A stretch of 6,034 bases of DNA. Origin: Alphaproteobacteria bacterium UBA3637. Lineage in GTDB: Bacteria > Pseudomonadota > Alphaproteobacteria > CAAHEQ01 > UBA3637. Shown here in pieces: positions 1 through 4,934 of this stretch (the stretch's first letter is position 1; every line of letters begins with the position of its first letter). The notes below the pieces were generated by a model. That model worked only from the letters and a program-made list of their open reading frames with translations, had not been told where the DNA came from and did not search any database. Both the position numbers and the translations under genes were made by a program. The stretch covers positions 1-6,034 of the forward strand of contig DFKU01000051.1 of NCBI GenBank assembly GCA_002373615.1. The letters run 5' to 3'.

Positions 1-530
1 TCCTTGATTTTTTCAGGATCCAGTTTGATATTCATGACTTCCACTTCACCGGCCAATTTCTTATCCAGCTTTTGTACATTGAGGGCCATCACAATCGCGT
101 ACCATTTGCCATTATTCGGATTTTTAAACACACCAAAGGTGGGATATTCTGGCCATGGAAACTCGGGCTTATCCCCATACCTTTTATAAATTTCATCAGC
201 CAACCGATTAGCTTGTCCCGAGAGGAACGCATTTTTATGACAACACTTTTCTTTGATGTCTTTCAGGATTTCTATGTACGCATTTCTGACCTCGGCCGCA
301 AAGCCGTCCATGCTTTCCACGCGCAGGGGTAAGTATTCATCCTCTGTGGCAATTTCATAAACAGTTCCCGAAATATGCCCAGCGCTATCAATGCGAATAA
401 CAGCTTTAAAATCCCCGTTCATAAGGGGGCGCTCTAAAGTCCAAAATCCTTTTGCTTGCCGGAACCCGTACCCAGCCAACGCATTTTTGTTTATTTCCGC
501 ACGTTTAAAAATATTCTCTTCAATGGTCAC
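1..530 (-). CDS. YjbR/MmcQ-family protein with N-terminal extension (partial, 3' end beyond window)
   Basis: This frame is open from a GTG at 530 to the left edge (176 codons seen) and reads like the YjbR/MmcQ (DUF419) family. The family-like core starts near residue 110 and includes FPWPEYPTFGVFKNPNNGKW (124-143), then YAIVMAL, then EVMNIKLDPEKI near the edge. About 30-40 C-terminal residues are probably missing. Residues 1-95 form an extra N-terminal domain (FWTLERPLMNGDFKAVIRID, then EDEYLPLRVE) of the kind found in longer family members. The GTG is chosen because AGGA lies 8 bases before it, overlapping the stop of the upstream iron-sulfur gene 10 bases away, and no ATG fits better. YjbR proteins have a double-wing fold thought to bind DNA, but their role is poorly known. 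The position suggests it is the last or a late gene of the redox operon. The family call is fairly sure; function is not. Confidence 0.85.
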   Translation of the reverse strand, partial: MTIEENIFKRAEINKNALAGYGFRQAKGFWTLERPLMNGDFKAVIRIDSAGHISGTVYEIATEDEYLPLRVESMDGFAAEVRNAYIEILKDIKEKCCHKNAFLSGQANRLADEIYKRYGDKPEFPWPEYPTFGVFKNPNNGKWYAIVMALNVQKLDKKLAGEVEVMNIKLDPEKIK

Positions 531-540
531 TATTATATTC

Positions 541-1215
541 CTATTTCGTGGTGGAACTTTTCCTTAACGCCATCAATTTAAATTTCAGGCAATTTTTGGG
601 ACAAGCACACACGCATTTCATACAGTTGATGCAGTTCGGATGGCGCACAAAATTTGTGCCTTCTACGGGAACATTCATGGGGCATACTTTATTGCATAAA
701 TGACAATGGATACATGCTTTCGGGTCGCGCCTAATGCTTACGGGGCGAATGACGCTCATCAGCCCATCAACGGCCCCCTTCATGCAAAAATAATTACAAA
801 AGGGTCTGTCCAAAAACAGGCTGGCTATCAAGAAAACAGCCAACGTGATCCCGCTTATCCATGAAAGGTTGTTGTGAATCAAGTTATCTTGAAAATAAAA
901 CCGCGCACTTAAAAAGGCATAGTGAACGCCTGCGAAGGTGATAAGTACTGCCCAGATATATCTGGATAGTTGTAAAAAACTTTGATATTTCCAAGGAATT
1001 TGAAATCTTGGCAGGTGTAGTTTTTTGGCAAGAAAGCCCACCCAATCTTGAACAGCCCCAAAAGGGCATACCCATCCACAAAAAAAGACACCCACTGCCA
1101 ACACTGTCCAAAAGAGCCATCCTGCAACCGTTTCCGGATGGATTAAAGGCAAAAACAGACCCGCCATAAAGCAGGCCTGTATGATCAATCTAAGCGGTTG
1201 GATCCATTTTTTCAT
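541..1215 (-). CDS. NapH-like membrane 4Fe-4S ferredoxin protein
   Basis: This 224-residue protein resembles NapH/CcoG-type membrane iron-sulfur proteins, which pass electrons at the cytoplasmic membrane. Four hydrophobic spans are visible at about 8-25, 31-52, 86-104 and 117-136. CGWVCPFGAV (C46, C50) follows span 2 and CNYFCMKGAV (C140, C144) follows span 4. Two consecutive CxxCxxCxxxCP clusters come next: C168/171/174/178 and C195/198/201/205, each fit to hold a 4Fe-4S cluster. Lysine and arginine distribution puts the N terminus, the 61-77 loop and the ferredoxin tail in the cytoplasm. The longer frame reaching 1308 is not used: its first 31 codons lie inside the flavodoxin gene. The ATG at 1215 forms an ATGA overlap with the flavodoxin stop and has no clear ribosome binding site, which points to translational coupling. 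Its electron donor and acceptor are unknown; the flavodoxin is the obvious candidate partner. Confidence 0.88.
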   Translation of the reverse strand: MKKWIQPLRLIIQACFMAGLFLPLIHPETVAGWLFWTVLAVGVFFCGWVCPFGAVQDWVGFLAKKLHLPRFQIPWKYQSFLQLSRYIWAVLITFAGVHYAFLSARFYFQDNLIHNNLSWISGITLAVFLIASLFLDRPFCNYFCMKGAVDGLMSVIRPVSIRRDPKACIHCHLCNKVCPMNVPVEGTNFVRHPNCINCMKCVCACPKNCLKFKLMALRKSSTTK

Positions 1216-1748
1216 TTGGTTGCTTTTTCCAAACTTTTCTTGGCCCATCTGCCAACACCCATGGTGATACTGCCATAGTTGGACCAACCGTCTGTGATAA
1301 CGTTGCACCCTTCACATAATTTGGCTGTGTCCGTAAAGGAATTATCGGCTCCGCCACCGCCATGTGTCACAAAAGGAATCACTGTTTTGCCTTTCAGGGC
1401 ACCGCTCGCCAAGAACGTACGCACCGGTGTTGCCATTGTTCCCCACCAAACAGGGGAGCCCACAAACACAACATCATATTCACCAACGTTTTCCGGCCAA
1501 GGTTTAATCGGTGGCAAAGTACCATCCGCCAATTCTTTTTTAGCCAGTTCCGTTTGGGCCCTGTATTCAGCCGGATATGGCGTCACCAATTCAATTTTGT
1601 ATAAATCCCCTTTTGTTTCTTCGGCAATAGTTTTTGCCGCTTTTTCTGTATTACCGGTTAAGGTAAAATACGCCACCAATGTTTTGGCTTCAACAGTTGT
1701 TGTCATCATAAATCCTCCCATTAAAATTGTTGTTAAAAGTTTGTTCAT
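1212..1748 (-). CDS. flavodoxin with likely signal peptide
   Basis: This 178-residue protein is a flavodoxin, a one-domain FMN electron carrier. The phosphate-binding loop TLTGNT is at 29-34, following the strand TLVAYF. GSPVWWGTMATPV (97-109) matches the loop that contacts the isoalloxazine ring, and VTHGGGGADNSF (127-138) is the third typical loop. The first 21 residues look like a signal peptide: MNK, then a hydrophobic stretch, then VEA before the mature start at K22. That implies an extracytoplasmic carrier. The start at 1748 has AAAGGA 6-7 bases upstream. A second possible start at 1706 (M15) has GGGAGG 7 bases upstream and would give a cytoplasmic form. C145 and C148 form a CxxC pair unusual for flavodoxins. 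Its stop overlaps the start of the NapH-like gene by 4 bases. The duplicated leader upstream also supplies its ribosome binding site. Family is sure; export is likely but not certain. Confidence 0.9.
   Translation of the reverse strand: MNKLLTTILMGGFMMTTTVEAKTLVAYFTLTGNTEKAAKTIAEETKGDLYKIELVTPYPAEYRAQTELAKKELADGTLPPIKPWPENVGEYDVVFVGSPVWWGTMATPVRTFLASGALKGKTVIPFVTHGGGGADNSFTDTAKLCEGCNVITDGWSNYGSITMGVGRWAKKSLEKATK
1704..1719 (-). promoter_or_regulatory. internal Shine-Dalgarno and alternative start in the flavodoxin gene
   Basis: On the minus strand GGGAGG (1719-1714) lies 4 bases before an ATG at 1709 and 7 bases before a second ATG at 1706. This is a better match to the ribosome binding consensus than the site used at 1748. 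Initiation here would remove the signal peptide and make a cytoplasmic flavodoxin of about 164 residues. The motif falls in Met-Gly-Gly codons, so chance remains possible. Confidence 0.45.
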
Positions 1749-1769
1749 TTCATATCCTTTCTGTTGTTT

Positions 1770-1797
1770 AATTTAAAGAATGAACTCAATGTATCAA
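1770..1797 (-). promoter_or_regulatory. possible promoter in repeat copy 1, upstream of flavodoxin
   Basis: On the minus strand TTGATA (1797-1792) is 16 bases from TAAATT (1775-1770), which lies 21 bases before the flavodoxin ATG. The first element matches the -35 consensus at five of six bases, the second matches -10 at four of six. The same pair recurs in copy 2 at 1911-1884. It could give the flavodoxin and downstream genes their own transcription. AT-rich DNA yields such matches by chance, so confidence is low. Confidence 0.3.
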
Positions 1798-1816
1798 AAT
1801 AAGAAAAACTAATTTC

Positions 1817-1833
1817 ATTGCTAATAACGCAAT
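1817..1833. repeat. small hairpin in repeat copy 1
   Basis: ATTGC and GCAAT flank the loop TAATAAC, giving a perfect 5-base-pair stem. The equivalent site in copy 2 (1931-1947) has GCCGC and GCGCC around the same loop, with four of five pairs intact. On the minus strand a T-rich run follows about 8 bases later in copy 1, too far away for a convincing terminator. Confidence 0.45.
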
Positions 1834-1862
1834 TCAATAATTTTTTCTATATTTTGGTTCAT
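1821..1862 (-). other. short open reading frame in repeat copy 2
   Basis: An ATG with the same ribosome binding site as the flavodoxin gene opens a 13-codon frame, MNQNIEKIIELRY, ending at TAG. It may be the broken start of a lost gene or a leader peptide. No function can be assigned. The translation signals are good, so ribosomes may well load here upstream of the flavodoxin. Confidence 0.35.
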
Positions 1863-1930
1863 TTCATATCCTTTCTGTTGTTTAATTTAAAGAATGAATT
1901 CAATGTATCAAAATAAGAAAAACTAAATTC

Positions 1931-1947
1931 GCCGCTAATAACGCGCC
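1931..1947. repeat. covarying hairpin in repeat copy 2
   Basis: The loop TAATAAC is identical to copy 1, but both stem arms changed (ATT to GCC on one side, AAT to GCC on the other). Two of the three altered positions keep pairing and one becomes a C-C mismatch. Six of the eight substitutions between the copies are in these arms. Confidence 0.4.
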
Positions 1948-1977
1948 TCAAATAATTTTTTCTATATTTTGGTTCAT
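1948..1977 (-). other. short open reading frame overlapping the end of the flavin reductase-like gene
   Basis: An ATG overlapping the upstream stop as ATGA opens a 9-codon frame, MNQNIEKII, ending at TGA. It shares its first nine residues with the frame in copy 2. The ATGA arrangement copies that of true gene junctions in this operon, so it looks like a former gene start that was cut off. Confidence 0.35.
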
Positions 1978-2555
1978 TTCATATCCTTTCTGTTGTTTTT
2001 TATTGCTAATCCATCATGGAAAGCTTGGCCGACGATATCGCCAATTACACGATAACTATGGGTTGCACTGTCATAGGAAATCAAGTTTAACTTGCCCAAA
2101 TCCACATGACCTTTATCATCCAAAGCGGATTCTTCGGCGACCACGTTCACGACTTTACCAATCAAACGATAATCACCTTCGTCATCTTCCAATTTCAACA
2201 TTTCGCATTCAATGGTGACGGGGTATTCCTCAATAACAGGCGCATCCACAAATTCTGATTTATGCGCATGGAAACCCGCCTTTTCAATTTTGTTAATGCC
2301 TTTGCCTGATTCAATGCCAAAATAATCGGATTCGACCAATGTTTCTTTGGTCGCGAAAGCCACCGTAAAAGCTTTTTTAAGTTTCAAATTGTCGGTTGTT
2401 TTGTGATTGGACAAAGAAATGATAATTTTATCCATATCACATTGTGTTCCCCAGGCGGCATTCATGGCATTGGGGACACCATTTTCATCATAAGTTCCGA
2501 TAATTAACACAGGCATTGGCGCCATAATTAAATCTTTTTTGATATTTTTTTTCAT
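1974..2555 (-). CDS. flavin reductase-like (flavoredoxin-type) FMN-binding protein
   Basis: This 193-residue protein fits the flavin reductase-like/flavoredoxin family, a split-barrel fold that binds FMN and takes part in electron transfer. Visible family features are MAPMPVLIIGTYDENGVPN (11-29), the segment AAWGTQCDMDKIIISL (33-48), then NHKTTDNL (50-57), DYFGIESGKGINKIEKAG (77-94) and APVIEEYPVTIECEML (105-120). No signal peptide is present, so it should be cytoplasmic. AAGGAG lies 7 bases before the ATG and overlaps the stop of the preceding gene, 12 bases upstream. The C-terminal residues NNRKDMK are encoded by the third copy of the tandem repeat, so the native end may have been altered. 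It probably works with the iron-sulfur flavoprotein or the flavodoxin encoded beside it; its substrate is not evident. Confidence 0.88.
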   Translation of the reverse strand: MKKNIKKDLIMAPMPVLIIGTYDENGVPNAMNAAWGTQCDMDKIIISLSNHKTTDNLKLKKAFTVAFATKETLVESDYFGIESGKGINKIEKAGFHAHKSEFVDAPVIEEYPVTIECEMLKLEDDEGDYRLIGKVVNVVAEESALDDKGHVDLGKLNLISYDSATHSYRVIGDIVGQAFHDGLAIKNNRKDMK

Positions 2556-2567
2556 TTTTTTTCTCCT

Positions 2568-3194
2568 TTATTTTCCATCCGGGAAACTGGTAAAAGTAAT
2601 GGGCTCATATTCGGGGCGATTGATACCATTTTTTTTGCCCAATTCAATACATTTTAACAGCCACGCCATATTTTGCCCCAAAGTCCGCATGGTTTGCAGG
2701 CCTTCTTTATCTTTCCTGACATCCTCAGGCGTATGGCCATGTACCATATTCCAATATTGAGAGCCTACTACCTGCATTTTGTTAATAGTAAAGTATTTAT
2801 TTAATCGGTCAAAGGAAGCAGTCGCACCCCCACGCCGACAAGACACAACGGCGGCCGCTAATTTTCCCACCAATTTTTTACCATGCGCAAAGAACAATCT
2901 ATCACAAAAACAACACATTTGCCCAGCTGGCCCCGCATAATAAACAGGGGAACCCAAAATAAGGGCATCAAATTCATCTAATCTGGCCCCCACTTGATTC
3001 ACCACATCATCAAAAACACATTGTCCTTTTTGAACACATTGGCGACAAGCAATACACCCTGCAATCGGCTTTACTCCAATGTGAAAAATTTCCGTTTCAA
3101 TACCGTTTTTATTCAAAGTGTTTGCGACTTCGCTTAAGGCAGTAAATGTACACCCTTCTTTATGCGGACTGCCGTTAATGAGTAATACTTTCAT
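2568..3194 (-). CDS. flavodoxin-fold protein with iron-sulfur flavoprotein cysteine motif
   Basis: This 208-residue protein belongs to the NADPH-dependent FMN reductase/iron-sulfur flavoprotein group. It opens with a beta strand and FMN phosphate loop, MKVLLINGSPHKEGCT (1-16), and has the second flavin loop GSPVYYAG at 81-88. GCIACRQCVQKGQC places cysteines at 47, 50, 53 and 59, a CX2CX2CX5C spacing that fits the compact 4Fe-4S motif of archaeal and bacterial iron-sulfur flavoproteins. A further group C94, C95, C97 follows the second loop. The ATG at 3194 is preferred over the frame's upstream ATG at 3254, because it starts directly with the first strand, has AAAGGA 7 bases upstream, and avoids overlap with the preceding gene. 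The preceding stop is 13 bases away. Likely role: one- or two-electron transfer through FMN and a 4Fe-4S cluster in the cytoplasm. The partner is unknown. Confidence 0.88.
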   Translation of the reverse strand: MKVLLINGSPHKEGCTFTALSEVANTLNKNGIETEIFHIGVKPIAGCIACRQCVQKGQCVFDDVVNQVGARLDEFDALILGSPVYYAGPAGQMCCFCDRLFFAHGKKLVGKLAAAVVSCRRGGATASFDRLNKYFTINKMQVVGSQYWNMVHGHTPEDVRKDKEGLQTMRTLGQNMAWLLKCIELGKKNGINRPEYEPITFTSFPDGK

Positions 3195-3207
3195 ATTCGT
3201 TTCCTTT

Positions 3208-3654
3208 CTATTTAGAGATTTTACTTTTAACAATCTTGACAATTTCTTTTTCATCTTCAGGTGTCATAATACCGTAAAGAGCAATGGCAAAAGGCCCAAA
3301 AGTACAATTATGCTTTTGCAGCCAATTATAGGAATATTTCACCTTTTCTTTTGGAATTAAGGATAAAATTTTATATTTTTTGCATCCCATTTGAACTGTT
3401 TTGACTTCGGCTTTTTTAATGTCCTTAAAAGCCAAAGGGGCACAATAATCAATTTTGATGGTTTTATCTGTAATCACAACAGCCTTATGCTTTATATGTT
3501 TGTAGCACCATAAAAGGGCGGTTATGATAAACAATCCCCATCCGCAAAAGCAACAGCAACACGTGCAGGTAATTGCAATGATTAAAGCGATAATCATCGC
3601 CCAAAAGGTTGTGTCAAATGGATTGAAATGATAATAATAAGTTTTTTGTGTCAT
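3208..3654 (-). CDS. small cysteine-rich membrane protein with PH-like C-terminal part
   Basis: I do not recognise a named family with confidence. The 148-residue product has a short polar start, a hydrophobic hairpin or long span at about 17-51, and a soluble C-terminal part of about 95 residues. That part begins HKAVVITDKTIKI, continues with KDIKKAEVKTV, and ends with a helix-like EDEKEIVKIVKSKI; this pattern resembles bacterial PH-like domains attached to membrane anchors. There are ten cysteines. Six fall within 30-37 (CTCCCCFC) in the middle of the membrane segment; the others are at 50, 71, 91 and 117. AAGGA lies about 7 bases before the ATG, just after the cupin stop 12 bases upstream. 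Placement among redox genes suggests the cysteines could bind metal or take part in thiol chemistry, but that is conjecture. Confidence 0.75.
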   Translation of the reverse strand: MTQKTYYYHFNPFDTTFWAMIIALIIAITCTCCCCFCGWGLFIITALLWCYKHIKHKAVVITDKTIKIDYCAPLAFKDIKKAEVKTVQMGCKKYKILSLIPKEKVKYSYNWLQKHNCTFGPFAIALYGIMTPEDEKEIVKIVKSKISK

Positions 3655-3666
3655 TTTTCATCCTTT

Positions 3667-4155
3667 CTATTTTAATTTGTTATATTCTTCATCAGATACA
3701 CGTTCTAACCATTCGTTTGAACCGTCTTTTGCCGGCACTTCTACCGCAATATGCGTAAACCAACTGTCTTTTGCCGCCCCATGCCAATGCTTTGTTTCGG
3801 GCGGGATATTCACAACATCACCAGGGTGAAGTTCCTGCGCGGGTTTACCCCATTCTTGATAATATCCGCGTCCTTGAGTCACAAGCAAAATTTGTCCGCC
3901 TTTGTGGTGAATGTGCCAGTTGTTGCGGCACTTTGGTTCAAAGGTCACATTATACATCGGCACGCCATTTGTTGTGGTAATCGGTTTCAAATAACTTTTA
4001 CCGGTAAAGTATTTGCCATAGGGATTTAGCTCGCCGAAACCAAAGATTACTTGCTTTGCTTGTTCTTCAGTTGCGTTTGATTCACTTTGTGCCATTGTTT
4101 GACCTCCTGTCAAAAGTACTGTTGTCGTTAAGATAATTGGTAAAAACTTTTTCAT
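3667..4155 (-). CDS. exported single-domain cupin protein
   Basis: This 162-residue protein has a signal peptide-like start (MKK, hydrophobic 4-16, then GGQTMA before Q23) and one cupin domain, so it should act in the periplasm. Cupin motif 1 is NNWHIHHKGGQ (78-88), with H81, H83 and Q88 as probable metal ligands. Motif 2 is HPGDVVNIPPETKHWHGAA (110-128), with H123 or H125 as the fourth ligand. Glutamine replacing the usual glutamate is also seen in the manganese cupins related to hydroxynitrile lyases and carboxymuconolactone decarboxylase fusions, so a small metal-dependent enzyme is plausible. The substrate is unknown. The ATG at 4155 is chosen over the longer frame to 4224, because GGAGG lies 7 bases upstream, the signal peptide begins there, and the start overlaps the TetR stop as ATGA. 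Coupling to TetR suggests shared expression. Confidence 0.87.
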   Translation of the reverse strand: MKKFLPIILTTTVLLTGGQTMAQSESNATEEQAKQVIFGFGELNPYGKYFTGKSYLKPITTTNGVPMYNVTFEPKCRNNWHIHHKGGQILLVTQGRGYYQEWGKPAQELHPGDVVNIPPETKHWHGAAKDSWFTHIAVEVPAKDGSNEWLERVSDEEYNKLK

Positions 4156-4766
4156 TTCTTTTCCTCCGTCAAATAATCCTTTAGCATGGGCTGGACTTGG
4201 ATTTTGAAAAATTTCTTTGTCCAATCTTTCGGTTCAAACACGCCATCCGACATACACCAACATGTCATCATGCCATAAAGCTCACAAATAATTGTGTGTG
4301 TCAGTAGATCAATAGGGGTATTCTGTTTAAGCTCTTTATTTTTGACGGCTTTGGTTAAAATATCCCGTAGCATGTCGGTATCAAATTGCCATTTCGTATT
4401 ATCCCATCCATTTTTGTTGCCTTTCGGGTCTATCACAATGCGTACCCATTCACGACACATATTGATGCCATAGCGTTCTACTTCCACCATAAAGCTGACG
4501 AAATAGTGCTCTAAACGTGTTAAAAAGGGCTTGTCTTTCATTTGTTCCATACGTAAAACAATGCGGCTAAACAGGTTGCGACAAATCTCGCCACAAATGG
4601 CTTCTTTGTTTTTAAAATAGACATAAAAGGTCCCTTTGGCACAGCCGCAGGCCTTTGTAATATCTTCCACTTTTATATCGCTGAAATCACCACTGACAAT
4701 ATAATCCGTTGCCTTGTCTAACAACTTCTGTCTGGTTTTTAGGGCTTCTTCTTGGCGTTTTGTCAT
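4152..4766 (-). CDS. TetR/AcrR-family transcriptional regulator
   Basis: This 204-residue protein has the usual TetR length and layout. The DNA-binding helix-turn-helix spans about 11-57, with IKVEDITKACGCAKGTFYVYFKNKEAI as the diagnostic stretch at 31-57 (given as two halves: IKVEDITKACGCAKG and TFYVYFKNKEAI). The remaining alpha-helical part is the ligand-binding domain, whose ligand cannot be read from sequence. Eight cysteines are present, at 40, 42, 58, 62, 104, 161, 169 and 171, two of them inside the helix-turn-helix; this leaves room for thiol-based sensing. The ATG at 4766 has AGGAG 9 bases upstream. It is the first gene of the redox run, overlaps the cupin by 4 bases, and sits next to palindromes that overlap its own likely promoter. 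It is therefore probably an autoregulating repressor of the whole operon. Confidence 0.9.
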   Translation of the reverse strand: MTKRQEEALKTRQKLLDKATDYIVSGDFSDIKVEDITKACGCAKGTFYVYFKNKEAICGEICRNLFSRIVLRMEQMKDKPFLTRLEHYFVSFMVEVERYGINMCREWVRIVIDPKGNKNGWDNTKWQFDTDMLRDILTKAVKNKELKQNTPIDLLTHTIICELYGMMTCWCMSDGVFEPKDWTKKFFKIQVQPMLKDYLTEEKK

Positions 4767-4790
4767 GATATGTTTCTCCTGATGAGATTA

Positions 4791-4819
4791 GGTTTAGCAT
4801 ATCATTGACCAAAAGTCAA
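4791..4819 (-). promoter_or_regulatory. probable promoter of the TetR/redox operon
   Basis: On the minus strand TTGACT (4819-4814) matches five of six -35 bases. Seventeen bases on, TAAACC (4796-4791) is only a weak -10 element. The -35 element sits inside both palindromes, so a bound repressor would block polymerase. Initiation would fall some 15-20 bases before the TetR start. Confidence 0.5.
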
Positions 4820-4827
4820 TGACTTTT
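4802..4827. promoter_or_regulatory. overlapping palindromes, probable TetR-family operator
   Basis: Two perfect inverted repeats overlap. The first is TCATTGAC and GTCAATGA with a 5-base centre (4802-4822). The second is AAAAGTCA and TGACTTTT with a 1-base centre (4811-4827). They lie 36 bases and more upstream of the TetR start. TGAC half-sites occur at 4806-4809, 4815-4818 (inverted) and 4820-4823. The size and place are typical of TetR autoregulation sites. Confidence 0.75.
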
Positions 4828-4934
4828 TTCAAAAACAATCCTTATTTTGATGGGGTGACCAGCCCGTTTTTTTAAAGCGAAGAAAGTCTTTATATTTACA
4901 TGGATTGAATGTCATCTTTTAAGAATTATACATG

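Larger units (their letters stand above)
1743..1998 (-). repeat. tandem direct repeat, 2.2 copies of ~115 bases, carrying ribosome binding site and ATG
   Basis: Copy 1 (1743-1856, 114 bases) and copy 2 (1857-1971, 115 bases) differ by 8 substitutions and one indel by my alignment. A third partial copy of 27 identical bases is at 1972-1998. Read on the minus strand, each copy has AGAAAGGA, a short spacer, and ATGAAC. In copy 1 this starts the flavodoxin. In copies 2 and 3 it starts short frames that soon end. Copy 3 lies inside the end of the flavin reductase-like gene and encodes its last residues, NNRKDMK. This suggests an original ATGA junction between that gene and the next was duplicated in tandem. 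The copies are too few and too long to be a CRISPR. Confidence 0.9.

Noticed and set aside
72..332. Plus-strand frame near the left edge
   Set aside because: The minus strand encodes a YjbR-like protein across this stretch, so this is a shadow.
1216..1308. Longer N terminus for the NapH-like protein
   Set aside because: These 31 codons fall inside the flavodoxin gene and do not look like a membrane protein start; the ATGA start at 1215 fits the operon.
1279..1776. Plus-strand open frame of 165 codons
   Set aside because: It lies opposite the flavodoxin gene, whose product is clearly a known family, and its translation has no domain-like features.
1821..1862. MNQNIEKIIELRY as the broken start of a nitroreductase
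   Set aside because: The resemblance to nitroreductase N termini is slight and too short to support a pseudogene call.
1743..1998. CRISPR array
   Set aside because: The units are about 115 bases, directly adjacent without unique spacers, and contain gene-start signals.
3751..4029. Plus-strand frames opposite the cupin gene
   Set aside because: The minus-strand cupin has both cupin motifs and a signal peptide; the plus-strand products look random.
4852..4873. Terminator-like GGGG...GCCC followed by seven T on the plus strand
   Set aside because: The stem is only about three pairs, and no plus-strand gene lies before it. I see no convincing terminator for the thioesterase either.
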